A DNA stretch of 64,000 bases, from assembly GCF_001580615.1 (NCBI RefSeq), contig NZ_LHZC01000042.1, positions 24,703 through 88,702 of the forward strand. The letters run 5' to 3'. Below, piece by piece: positions 21,850 through 29,558 of this stretch. A model generated the notes under the pieces. That model searched no databases. It was not told where the DNA came from and was given only the letters and a program-made list of their open reading frames with translations. Each line of letters opens with the position of its first letter. Position 1 is the first letter of the stretch. The translations under genes and the position numbers were made by a program. The stretch is from Acetobacter malorum (GTDB taxonomy: Bacteria; Pseudomonadota; Alphaproteobacteria; Acetobacterales; Acetobacteraceae).

Positions 21850-21865
21850 GTCCTCCCCTTTTTGG

Positions 21866-23014
21866 TTAGCCCGCAATGGTCGGGGCAGCACTTTGCGCCA
21901 TGGCCCCATAAGCCCGGATAAACTGATTTATGTCGTCTTCCGTCACATTCCAGGGCAGGGACACACGAATGGCCTGCGCCGCAAGATCCCCAAGTCCCAT
22001 GGCGTCCAGCACATGAGAGGCCGCAACCTTGCCGGATGAGCAGGCAGACCCAGCAGACACACACACGCCATCCAGATCCAGCCGCATCAACTGTCCCTGC
22101 GCCCTGCGCCCCGGCAAGGACAGATTGGTGGTGTTAGCCAACCGGGGTGCATCACCGCCATTCACCACAGCACCTGCGGCAACCGCCGCCTCTTCCAGCT
22201 TATCCCGCAACGCTGCAAGCAGCTGAGCAGGCTGAGCCAGAGACGCCTGCAAGGCTGCCGTCAGCCCCGCCAGTGCTGGCAATGGCGGCGTACCGCCACG
22301 GCGGCCCTGCTCCTGTCCGCCCCCTTCAAACAACGGGTCCAGACGCGCGGGAGCCGGACCTCGCAACAGCAAAGCCCCAGCACCTTTGGGGCCACCCATT
22401 TTGTGGCCAGACAGAGCAAGGCTATCCATGCCCATCTCTTCAACACACAACGCCATGCGGCCTGCGGCCTGCACGGCATCCACATGCACATGCGCGCCAT
22501 GGATTCGGCAAAGGCGCACAATCTCCGCCATGGGGTGCAGAACACCCGTCTCGTTATTGGCCAGCATCAGACAGACAAAGGCGGACGGGCCGTCCTGCGC
22601 GAGTTCGGCTTCCAGCACATCCAGTCGCACCTGACCGGCAGCGTCCACGGGCAGCCACGCCAGCGGCGCGCCTGCTGGCACGCCCTTGCGCACGGCATCA
22701 TGTTCCGTCTGCCCGACCAGAAAGCGCCTGCCCTGCCCCAGCCCGTGCATGGCCAGAACATTGGCCTCCGTTCCACCAGAGGTGAAAATACAATTCAGCG
22801 GGGCCACACCAAGGGTTTTTGCAACCTGATCCCGCGCGTCTTCCAGCACGGCCCGCGCCATGCGCCCGGCCCGATGGACGGAGGAGGGATTGCCTGTCAG
22901 ATCAGCCGCTGCAAGCATGGCCTCGCGCGCTTCCGGCCGGAGCGGTTCCGTCGCGTTGGCATCCAGATAAATCCTACGCGGCGTCTCACTCCCGCTGCGC
23001 GTCCAGAGACTCAT
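21866..23014 (-). CDS. Cysteine desulfurase (first of a tandem pair)
   Basis: A 382-residue NifS/IscS-type PLP enzyme. It starts IYLDANATEPLRPEAREAM, has the PLP lysine in [17 protein letters not shown] and the catalytic cysteine in SAGSACSSGKVAASHVL. It differs enough from the neighbouring desulfurase (for example DANATEP against DHAATTP) that the pair is an old duplication or two separately acquired genes, not a recent copy. ATG 23014 has GAGGAGC at a good distance, and the longer frame to 23101 is unsupported. It appears to be first in the operon, which continues with the second desulfurase, fdx and mnmA. The alpha/beta hydrolase gene is divergent. Confidence 0.92.
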   Translation of the reverse strand: MSLWTRSGSETPRRIYLDANATEPLRPEAREAMLAAADLTGNPSSVHRAGRMARAVLEDARDQVAKTLGVAPLNCIFTSGGTEANVLAMHGLGQGRRFLVGQTEHDAVRKGVPAGAPLAWLPVDAAGQVRLDVLEAELAQDGPSAFVCLMLANNETGVLHPMAEIVRLCRIHGAHVHVDAVQAAGRMALCVEEMGMDSLALSGHKMGGPKGAGALLLRGPAPARLDPLFEGGGQEQGRRGGTPPLPALAGLTAALQASLAQPAQLLAALRDKLEEAAVAAGAVVNGGDAPRLANTTNLSLPGRRAQGQLMRLDLDGVCVSAGSACSSGKVAASHVLDAMGLGDLAAQAIRVSLPWNVTEDDINQFIRAYGAMAQSAAPTIAG

Positions 23015-23508
23015 ACTCTGCTCCTCTTTCCGGCCAGTTGCCGCTGCCCGATTGCCTTCACTTGTCCGTGCGTTCCCCTGCAAGGGGCACAAAACAGCCA
23101 TTAGAACGATTTATGTGGAAATTATGATTGCACACCCCTTATAGAAGGGCACATGGTCGTTACCATACAGTGCAGCAAGGTGGGCCAGCATGGAGAGTCT
23201 GTTTTCCGGTGTCTTTGGTGGCCACAAGACAACACAGGAGCAGTATGCCCCTGCCAGCGACAAGGTCAATCTCAGATTTTGCGCCTCACCCCTTTTCCTG
23301 CCTCCTGCATGATACCATGTCCATAACAGACCTTTCTCAGCCGCGTCTTTCCTGCATGCGGCGGTGGGTGGCCTGTTTTACGAATGTTTTGCGGGCCGCC
23401 TGACCCGCCCGCACCGGCTTGTAGCGTGGCATCGCCGCCTGCCGGAGCATCTGCCAAACCGGGATGCGTCATGCCCACGGACGCATTTCAAAACAATGCG
23501 GAACCCGA
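23015..23508. other. 494-bp divergent intergenic region
   Basis: Spacer between the first cysteine desulfurase (minus) and the hydrolase (plus). It should hold both promoters, but I cannot name clear -35/-10 pairs. A short hairpin CCCTT-ATAG-AAGGG lies near 23144-23157. The only start with a passable ribosome site opens a 40-codon reading frame (listed separately). No IscR-type operator is recognisable by eye. Confidence 0.6.
23190..23312 (+). CDS. Possible small protein or gene remnant (40 codons)
   Basis: ATG 23190, with AAGG upstream, opens a frame reading MESLFSGVFGGHKTTQEQYA and ending at TGA 23310-23312. The first 28 codons look coding-like, then composition changes. A +1 shift near 23280 would extend the frame to 23403. 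It may be a small protein, a decayed gene or chance. No family recognised. Confidence 0.2.
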   Translation: MESLFSGVFGGHKTTQEQYAPASDKVNLRFCASPLFLPPA

Positions 23509-24174
23509 ATGCCTGAGGTTATGTTTGCCGGCCCGGACGGGCGTCTTGAAGGGCGTTACCACCATTCCAACCAGCCCAATGCCCCCTTAGCACTGGTGCT
23601 GCACCCGCACCCGCTGCATGGCGGCACAATGAACAACCGCATTACCTACGCTATGTACCGGTCCTTTGAAAAAATGGGCTTTTCGGTCATGCGCTACAAC
23701 TCCCGTGGTGTCGGGCGGTCTCAGGGCCGGTATGACGGTGGGATTGGTGAAATTTCCGATGCCGCCGCCGCTCTGGACTGGATGCAGATGGTCAACCCGA
23801 ATGCCAGCGGTCTGTGGATTGCGGGCTATTCCTTCGGGGCTTTTGTGGGCATGCAGTTGCTGATGCGCCGTCCGGAAATTACCGGCTGGATCAGCGTCGC
23901 ACCCCCGGCCACCTATTATGATTTTGGTTTTCTGGCACCGTGCCCCTGTGGCGGCCTGATGATTGCAGGCGGCAAGGATGACATGGCTCCGGAACCGGCC
24001 ATTCACAAACTGGTGGATAAGCTGAACACCCAGAAGGGTGTGACGGTCGACTACCGCGTGTTCCCCGATGCAGACCATATCTTTGCCAAACAGGCAGACA
24101 AGGTGACGGCTGCTCTGGAAGACCATGTGACGACAGCCATGGCACACCGCAACATGCCGCTGGCTGCTGACTGA
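23509..24174 (+). CDS. Alpha/beta hydrolase family protein
   Basis: A 221-residue small alpha/beta hydrolase. The front segment PEVMFAGPDGRLEGRYH and LVLHPHPLHGGTMNN is typical of a conserved alphaproteobacterial group. GYSFGAFVGMQLL carries the nucleophile serine in G-x-S-x-G. An acid (PDADHIF) with the catalytic His near the C-terminus completes a triad. Function is not established. In related bacteria members of this group are often found next to iron-sulfur or cysteine desulfurase genes, as here. ATG 23509 starts at the conserved segment. ATG 23464, 15 codons upstream, is possible. Confidence 0.85.
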   Translation: MPEVMFAGPDGRLEGRYHHSNQPNAPLALVLHPHPLHGGTMNNRITYAMYRSFEKMGFSVMRYNSRGVGRSQGRYDGGIGEISDAAAALDWMQMVNPNASGLWIAGYSFGAFVGMQLLMRRPEITGWISVAPPATYYDFGFLAPCPCGGLMIAGGKDDMAPEPAIHKLVDKLNTQKGVTVDYRVFPDADHIFAKQADKVTAALEDHVTTAMAHRNMPLAAD

Positions 24175-24180
24175 TTTCCT

Positions 24181-24256
24181 TATGCATGGGGCAGAGTGTC
24201 CGCACATCTGCCCCTGCATACCGAACCACCGCCTAATAAAGGCGTGCAGTTCGGTC
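24181..24256. terminator. Convergent double hairpin between hydrolase and trmJ-like gene
   Basis: Two hairpins in a row fill the gap between convergent genes. The first pairs TATGCA(T)GGGGCAGA at 24181-24195 with TCTGCCCCTGCATA at 24207-24220: fourteen base pairs with one bulged T. The second pairs CCGAAC with GTTCGG (24221-24256) around an inner CGCC/GGCG. U-runs are weak on both strands, so termination may be bidirectional and Rho-assisted. Confidence 0.6.
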
Positions 24257-24263
24257 GTTTAGA

Positions 24264-25031
24264 TTACTTTCTGCGCGGATGCGCCAGTTCCCGCACCACG
24301 CCATGCAGCGTGCGCAGCTCCTGCTCCGTAACTTCCCCACGCGTGAAAAAGTGCCGCAGATTGCGAACCATGCCGGGGCGCTTCTGCTCGTTATGCAGGA
24401 AGCCGCACTCGTCCAGCTCCCGAATCAGATGCCCCATAAAGTTTTCCAGCTCACCTTTGGTGGCCACATGGGTCTCGTTGGTCATGAGTTCACGCGGCGC
24501 GGTCTGATCTTCCGCCATCCACCATTCATACGCCATGATCATGACGGCCTGCGCCAGATTGAGCGACATGAAGGCCGGGTTTAGCGGATAGCGAATGAGC
24601 GCATCCGCCCGCGCCATATCCTCATTATCCAGCCCGGCACGTTCCGGCCCAAACAGCAGCCCGACTTTGAGGCCCCGATTGGTGGCCGCGCGCAATTCCG
24701 CTGCCCCACCGCGTGCCGTCATCACCGTTTTGACGATGTGGCGCGGACGCGGACAGGTGGCGAAAACGTGGTGCAGATCGGCAATAGCGTCATCCACGCT
24801 CTCATGCACCGTGGCTGCTTCCAGAATCCGGTCTGCGCCTGAGGCGGTGCGCCAGGCGCGGTCCTGCGGCCAGCCATCCCGCGGGCTGACCAGCCGGAGG
24901 TGAAACAGCCCACCATTGGCCATGGCCCGCGCGGTGGTGCCAATATTTTCCGCAAGCTGCGGACGCACCAGAATGACAACCGGCGTGTTGCCAACGGGCT
25001 CCAGCGGAGCCCCGCCGTCACGCCCGGTCAT
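24264..25031 (-). CDS. trmJ: TrmJ-like SpoU-family RNA 2'-O-methyltransferase
   Basis: SPOUT-class S-adenosylmethionine methyltransferase of 255 residues. The N-terminal VILVRPQLAENIGTTARAMAN, KVGLLFGPERAGLDNEDMAR (knot region motif) and LNPAFMSLNLAQAVMIMAYEW (final knot motif) match the TrmJ/LasT group that methylates position 32 of tRNA. TrmJ is the best guess, but specificity among group members is not certain. Its start overlaps the cysS stop by four bases (ATGA), so the two are co-translated. Confidence 0.88.
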   Translation of the reverse strand: MTGRDGGAPLEPVGNTPVVILVRPQLAENIGTTARAMANGGLFHLRLVSPRDGWPQDRAWRTASGADRILEAATVHESVDDAIADLHHVFATCPRPRHIVKTVMTARGGAAELRAATNRGLKVGLLFGPERAGLDNEDMARADALIRYPLNPAFMSLNLAQAVMIMAYEWWMAEDQTAPRELMTNETHVATKGELENFMGHLIRELDECGFLHNEQKRPGMVRNLRHFFTRGEVTEQELRTLHGVVRELAHPRRK

Positions 25032-26398
25032 GCCCGCCTCCAGATGGTGCCGTCTTTCGTATCTTCAAGCACAATCCCCTGCCCCTGTAGCTGGTCACGC
25101 AAGGCATCCGCCTTTGCAAAATCGCGGGCCTTTTTGGCAGCTGCACGCTCGGCAATCAGGCCGTCGATTTCTGCATCTTCGTCAGAACTGTCGCCCTTGA
25201 ACCATTTTTCAGGGTCTTCCTGCAAAAGCCCAAGCATACCCGCGCCAGCTTTCAGAGCCCCGGCGGCCTGTCTGTCACCCGCCAGCGCCTGACCGGCAAG
25301 AGCATGCAGTTCAGCAATGGCCATCGGCGTGTTCAGATCTTCCGCCAGCGCCTTCATGACGCCTTCCGACGGAGCAACCTCCGGCACAGGGCCTGCAGCC
25401 AGAGCGCGATAGAACCGGTCCAGCACCTTGCGGGATTCCTGCAAGCCAGCCTGCGTATAGTTCAGCGTAGAGCGGTAATGCGCCCCCAGCAGCAGCAGGC
25501 GGAGGGCCTCCGCCGGAGCCTGTTTCAGCACGTCCCGAATCGTCAGGAAGTTGCCGAGTGATTTCGACATCTTCTCGCCTTCAACGAGAAGCATGGCGTT
25601 ATGCACCCAGTAATTGGCGAACTTACCCTGCGGGAAGCAGCACAGGCTCTGGGCGCGCTCATTCTCATGGTGGGGGAACAGGAGGTCCGACCCACCACCG
25701 TGAATATCAAAGCTTTCACCCAGATAGCGGTGCGACATGGCCGAGCATTCAATATGCCAGCCCGGACGCCCGCGACCCCACGGGCTTTCCCAGCCCGGCT
25801 GATCTGCATCGGAGGGTTTCCAGAGCACAAAGTCACCCGGATTTTTCTTGTAGCCCGCTACTTCCACACGGGCACCAGCCACCAGATCTTCCGGGTCCCG
25901 GCCAGACAATGCGCCGTAAGACGGGAAAGACGCGACCGAGAACAGCACATGACCATCCGCCTCATAGGCGTGGCCGTTTTCAATCAGGCGGGCAATCAGC
26001 GCCTGCATTTCACCAATGTTATGCGTGGCGCGCGGTTCAATATCCGGCGGCAGCACGTTCATGGCGGCCAAATCCTGATGAAACTCTTCCGTGGTACGCT
26101 GCGTGAGGGAGCCAATATCTTCCCCATTGGCGCGGGCACGGGCGGTGATCTTATCATCCACATCCGTGATGTTGCGCACAAAGGTTACACGCGGATAGGC
26201 ATGGCGCAGGAACCGCACCAGCACGTCAGCCGTCAGCATGGCGCGCAGGTTGCCAATATGGGCCAGATCATAGACCGTGGGTCCACAATAATAGACTTTC
26301 ACATGCTCCGGATCGAGCGGCGTGAACGGCACGGTCGCGCGGCGCTGACTATCGTGCAGAGAGAGTGCTGGCAAAGATGCTGAGGCAGAGTGCGACAT
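25028..26398 (-). CDS. cysS: Cysteinyl-tRNA synthetase
   Basis: Attaches cysteine to tRNA-Cys. It has 456 residues, the usual monomeric size. The zinc/HIGH region is YYCGPTVYDLAHIGNLRAML, and the KMSKS loop is GEKMSKSLGNF. The central zinc-ligand stretch WHIECSAMS followed by GGGSDLLFPHHENERAQ is diagnostic of CysRS. First gene of a pair with the TrmJ-like methyltransferase. The upstream spacer of about 130 bp is shared with the divergent tRNA-Thr gene promoter. Confidence 0.97.
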   Translation of the reverse strand: MSHSASASLPALSLHDSQRRATVPFTPLDPEHVKVYYCGPTVYDLAHIGNLRAMLTADVLVRFLRHAYPRVTFVRNITDVDDKITARARANGEDIGSLTQRTTEEFHQDLAAMNVLPPDIEPRATHNIGEMQALIARLIENGHAYEADGHVLFSVASFPSYGALSGRDPEDLVAGARVEVAGYKKNPGDFVLWKPSDADQPGWESPWGRGRPGWHIECSAMSHRYLGESFDIHGGGSDLLFPHHENERAQSLCCFPQGKFANYWVHNAMLLVEGEKMSKSLGNFLTIRDVLKQAPAEALRLLLLGAHYRSTLNYTQAGLQESRKVLDRFYRALAAGPVPEVAPSEGVMKALAEDLNTPMAIAELHALAGQALAGDRQAAGALKAGAGMLGLLQEDPEKWFKGDSSDEDAEIDGLIAERAAAKKARDFAKADALRDQLQGQGIVLEDTKDGTIWRRA

Positions 26399-26478
26399 AA
26401 GCGACTAGATGCGCCAGCGTGTGGTTCGATGCAATATCCGCACAACCAAAAAACTGCGGGAAGATCGAAAACCGGATC

Positions 26479-26508
26479 TTGACGCGCCGCGCGTTTTACA
26501 GTTTTAAT
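26479..26508 (+). promoter_or_regulatory. Sigma70-type promoter for tRNA-Thr
   Basis: TTGACG at 26479-26484 (five of six matches to TTGACA), an 18-base spacer, then TTTAAT at 26503-26508 (five of six to TATAAT). Transcription would begin about 26515, leaving a leader of roughly 18 bases before the mature tRNA at 26533. Confidence 0.75.
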
Positions 26509-26532
26509 CCGCCCCTGCACGTAACGTGCTGT

Positions 26533-26607
26533 GCCCTTATAGCTCAGTGGTAGAGCAACCGCCTTGTAAGCGGTAGGTCTTCAGTTCAAATCTGAATGGG
26601 GGCACCA
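26533..26607 (+). tRNA. tRNA-Thr (anticodon TGT)
   Basis: A complete 75-base cloverleaf can be folded by hand: acceptor GCCCTTA with TGGGGGC (two G-U pairs), D stem GCTC/GAGC with AGTGGTA loop, anticodon stem ACCGC/GCGGT with loop CTTGTAA (anticodon TGT, reading ACA), variable loop AGGTC, T stem TTCAG/CTGAA with loop TTCAAAT, discriminator A and an encoded CCA. It is the only plus-strand gene between the minus-strand cysS and folC genes and has its own promoter. Confidence 0.97.
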
Positions 26608-26667
26608 TTCTTTCCTATTTTCAAAAAATGCTGTTTTGCCTGCTCTTAATGAGCCAGAGGCGCGCTT

Positions 26668-28017
26668 TTACGCGCCCGGTTTCCAGCCATCCTGTGTCAG
26701 CGCTACACCAGCCAGATACAGGCTGCCGCAAATCAGCACCCGGGCGGGTTTGCCGTCTGACTGGGCTTTGAGGCCTTCCAACGCTTTTACCAGTGTCGGG
26801 CCAACCTGTGCCTTGCCTGCTGAGGCCTCGACAATTGCTTCAACCGGCAAAGCCAGATGCTGCGTGGGTTCACTAATAGCCCACAGCGTGGTGGCGTAAG
26901 GCAGAACCGGGTTCAGAAAGCCCGTGGCATCCTTGGTTTGCTTCATGCCGACCAGCAGGTGCAGAGGCTCGTCGCCCCATTTCTGCAATTCCTGCGCCAG
27001 TGCATGACCCGCGCCGGGATTGTGCCCCCCATCCAGCCACAACTCCCATCCTGCAGGCAGGCTTTCCGCCAGTTTCCCGTGCAGACGCTGCATGCGTGCA
27101 GGCCACGAGACCTTGCCCACGCCCTGCCAGCCCGCATCCGGCACGCTCAGGCCAGAAACACGCAGAGCCTCCACCGCCAGACCAGCATTTTCCATCTGCC
27201 ATGGGCCAGTAAGAGCAGGAGCCGGCAGCGTGAGCGTCCCTTGGGAATCGGTAAAAATCAGACTGCCCTCTGGCGCGGAAACACCCGCAGAAGCGGCAGC
27301 CGCAATCTGCCAGGCCTCACCACGACAGGCGAGCGGCGCGCCCACCTTGCGGGCTTCCGCTTCCAGCACATGCCGCACGGCATCCGGCTGCGCGCCGGTT
27401 ACGGCAGGCACACCGGGTTTGAAAATGCCGGCTTTTTCAGCGGCAATCGCTTCCAGCGTGTTCCCCAGAAATGCTTCATGATCCATGGAAACAGAGGTGA
27501 CGATGCAGGCAGCCGGGTGCTTAAGCACATTGGTGGCGTCACACCGGCCACCCAGACCAACCTCGATAATGGCTAATTCCGCCGGATGGCGCGAGAACAG
27601 CAGGAAGCCCGCTGCCGTCAGCACCTCAAACACAGTGATAGGCGCGCCCGCGTTGACCTGCTCGATTTCTTCCAGTGTGGAGACCAGTTCGGCCTCGCTC
27701 ACCAGCTTTCCGGCAATGCGGAACCGCTCCGTCACATCCACCAGATGGGGGGACGTCATCACATGCACGCGCCAGCCAGCCGCCTCGCCAATAGCGCGCA
27801 GCGTGGCGCAAGTGCTGCCTTTGCCGTTGGTGCCCGCCACATGGATAACGGGCGGCAATTTATCTTCCGGGTGGCCCAGCTTACCAAGCAGGGTTTCCAG
27901 CCGCCCGAGCGAGAGATCAATCAACGCCGGGTAAAGGCTGTTCAGCCGTTCCAAGACTTCTCCGGTACGGCCGGAAAACTCAGTCGTCGGCGCAGAGCCG
28001 CCAGAAGAGGATGTCAC
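26668..28017 (-). CDS. folC: Bifunctional folylpolyglutamate / dihydrofolate synthase
   Basis: Adds glutamate to dihydropteroate and to folates using ATP. It has 449 residues, in the family range. IHVAGTNGKGSTCATLRAI is the Mur-ligase-type ATP-binding loop, TSPHLVDVTERFRI and EVGLGGRCDATNV are conserved FolC segments, and LDGGHNPGAGHALAQ is in the C-terminal domain. It follows accD by 11 bp, a pairing common in bacteria. A GGCGCG-6-CGCGCC hairpin (26659-26676) overlaps the stop codon. Confidence 0.95.
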   Translation of the reverse strand: MTSSSGGSAPTTEFSGRTGEVLERLNSLYPALIDLSLGRLETLLGKLGHPEDKLPPVIHVAGTNGKGSTCATLRAIGEAAGWRVHVMTSPHLVDVTERFRIAGKLVSEAELVSTLEEIEQVNAGAPITVFEVLTAAGFLLFSRHPAELAIIEVGLGGRCDATNVLKHPAACIVTSVSMDHEAFLGNTLEAIAAEKAGIFKPGVPAVTGAQPDAVRHVLEAEARKVGAPLACRGEAWQIAAAASAGVSAPEGSLIFTDSQGTLTLPAPALTGPWQMENAGLAVEALRVSGLSVPDAGWQGVGKVSWPARMQRLHGKLAESLPAGWELWLDGGHNPGAGHALAQELQKWGDEPLHLLVGMKQTKDATGFLNPVLPYATTLWAISEPTQHLALPVEAIVEASAGKAQVGPTLVKALEGLKAQSDGKPARVLICGSLYLAGVALTQDGWKPGA

Positions 28018-28028
28018 GCGCCAATCGC

Positions 28029-28958
28029 TCAGGCAGCCGGGGCCGCAGGAGCGGCGTCCGGTACAACCGTAGCGGCAGGCGTGGGCGCAACCTTATCACC
28101 GTCCGGCGTAACAGGCGTGCGCATCAGCAAGCCAATGATCCGGGCCAGCGTTTCCCGCATATCTTTGCGCTTCACCACCATGTCCAGCATGCCGTGGTCC
28201 AGCAGATATTCAGACCGCTGGAAGCCTTCGGGCAGCTTTTCGCGCACCGTATCTTCAATCACGCGCGGGCCAGCAAAGCCGATAAGAGCATTGGGCTCGG
28301 CAATCTGCACATCGCCCAGCATAGCGAAGGAGGCCGTCACCCCACCCGTGGTCGGGTTGGTCAGCACCACAATATAAGGCAGGCCCGCTTCTTTGAGCAT
28401 CTGCACGCCAATGGTGGTGCGCGGCATCTGCATCAGGCTGATCGCACCTTCCTGCATACGCGCGCCGCCAGAGGCCGTGAAAATGACCAGAGGAGACTTC
28501 TGCAACACGGCCAGACGCGCGGCGGCCACAAAGCGCTCACCAAAGGCAGCGCCCATGGTGCCGGCCATGAATTCAAACGCCATGACACCCACAACGCTCG
28601 GGTGCCCGCCAATAGTGCCGTGGGCCACAATCAGGGATTCATCCAGCTGACTCTTGGCGCGGGCGTCTTTCAGGCGGTCGGTATATTTTTTCTGGTCACG
28701 GAAGCCCAGCGGGTCCACCGGGGCAGGCGGCAGTTCGATCCGGGTGCATTCCCCGTTATCAAACGTCCACGCCAGACGGTCAGCCACCGGCGCTTTCATG
28801 TGGTGCCCGCAATGGGGGCACACATTCAGGTTACGGTGCAGTTCCTTGGTCAGAACCATCTGACTGCAGGACTCGCAGTTGGTCCACAGATTATCCGGCA
28901 CGTCACGACGCAGCAGGCCGCGAATTTTGGGACGGACGTATTCGGTGATCCAGCTCAT
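28029..28958 (-). CDS. accD: Acetyl-CoA carboxylase carboxyltransferase subunit beta
   Basis: Beta subunit of the carboxyltransferase that makes malonyl-CoA for fatty acid synthesis. It has 309 residues. The N-terminal four-cysteine zinc ribbon is visible as CESC followed by CPHCGHH. The crotonase-like core contains FTASGGARMQEG, VVLTNPTTGGVTASFAMLGD and GFAGPRVIEDTVREKLPEGF, all AccD hallmarks. It is preceded by a 131 bp spacer full of hairpins after trxA and followed at 11 bp by folC. Confidence 0.96.
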   Translation of the reverse strand: MSWITEYVRPKIRGLLRRDVPDNLWTNCESCSQMVLTKELHRNLNVCPHCGHHMKAPVADRLAWTFDNGECTRIELPPAPVDPLGFRDQKKYTDRLKDARAKSQLDESLIVAHGTIGGHPSVVGVMAFEFMAGTMGAAFGERFVAAARLAVLQKSPLVIFTASGGARMQEGAISLMQMPRTTIGVQMLKEAGLPYIVVLTNPTTGGVTASFAMLGDVQIAEPNALIGFAGPRVIEDTVREKLPEGFQRSEYLLDHGMLDMVVKRKDMRETLARIIGLLMRTPVTPDGDKVAPTPAATVVPDAAPAAPAA

Positions 28959-29008
28959 TTTGAACCCTGCAACTGCGATAAATCAAAAAATGGGAACATA
29001 GCCCTGTT

Positions 29009-29089
29009 GCAGCGTGCCTTACGCTGCTTGCGCCGTCCTGCCAAGCATTATGGCCCGGCGGGACGGCGCATCAGACTGGGAGATGCGCC
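29009..29089 (-). promoter_or_regulatory. Nested and overlapping hairpins between trxA and accD
   Basis: Three stems. B: GGCGCATC (29065-29072) with GATGCGCC (29082-29089), touching the trxA stop codon. A: a 14-bp stem of 29029-29042 with 29057-29070 with one G-U pair, sharing bases 29065-29070 with B, so A and B exclude each other. C: GCAGCGT-5-ACGCTGC at 29009-29027. On the minus strand C is followed after about 15 bases by a run of six T (28985-28990). The arrangement resembles a processing, termination or attenuation device upstream of accD. Function is inferred. Confidence 0.55.
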
Positions 29090-29416
29090 TTACAGAGCGC
29101 CTTCAACCCAGGCTTTCAGCTGGCTTTTGGGCAGTGCGCCCACCTTGGTGTCCAGCACCTGACCATCACGCACCAGCATCAGGGTCGGGATGCTGCGCAC
29201 GCCGTAGGTGTTGGGGGAGACGGGGTTATCATCAATGTTGATCTTGGCCACCGTCAGCTTACCGGCAAAGTCCTTGCCGAGTTCTTCAAGCGCCGGGCCG
29301 ATCATCTTGCACGGGCCGCACCACTCTGCCCAGAAATCAACCAGCACCAGACCAGAGGCCTTGAGCACATCGGCATCAAAGCTGGAATCTGTAACAGCAC
29401 GTGTATGTTCACTCAT
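29090..29416 (-). CDS. trxA: Thioredoxin 1
   Basis: General disulfide reductase of the cytoplasm, 108 residues. The active-site WCGPCK motif has Cys33 and Cys36, followed by the typical IGPALEELG helix. The cis-proline segment VRSIPTLMLVRDGQVLDTKVGA is intact. Position after addA is the usual alphaproteobacterial order. The spacer to addA is 129 bp and contains a hairpin at the addA stop. Confidence 0.98.
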   Translation of the reverse strand: MSEHTRAVTDSSFDADVLKASGLVLVDFWAEWCGPCKMIGPALEELGKDFAGKLTVAKINIDDNPVSPNTYGVRSIPTLMLVRDGQVLDTKVGALPKSQLKAWVEGAL

Positions 29417-29533
29417 GGATTATCTCTTCCTTGGTTTAAGGGACGGATCACGCAGGTGCGTCGTGCAGGGCCAAACCCAGCTGCGTGCAAACGGTTCCCC
29501 ATCCACTTCTGTGTCTCTCTACACTTAAGGGGC

Positions 29534-29558
29534 CAGCGCATCCGGTCAAGATGCGCTG
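29534..29558 (-). terminator. Perfect 9-bp hairpin at the end of addA
   Basis: CAGCGCATC (29534-29542) pairs perfectly with GATGCGCTG (29550-29558) around a seven-base loop that contains the addA stop codon. The stem shares GCGCATC/GATGCGC with the hairpin that follows trxA. There is no T-run after it, so it is at most a Rho-aided or RNA-protecting 3' structure. Confidence 0.5.

Noticed and set aside
26608..26667. Terminator directly after tRNA-Thr
   Set aside because: Only a GCTC-5-GAGC mini-stem and scattered T. The stronger stem at 26659 belongs to the end of folC.
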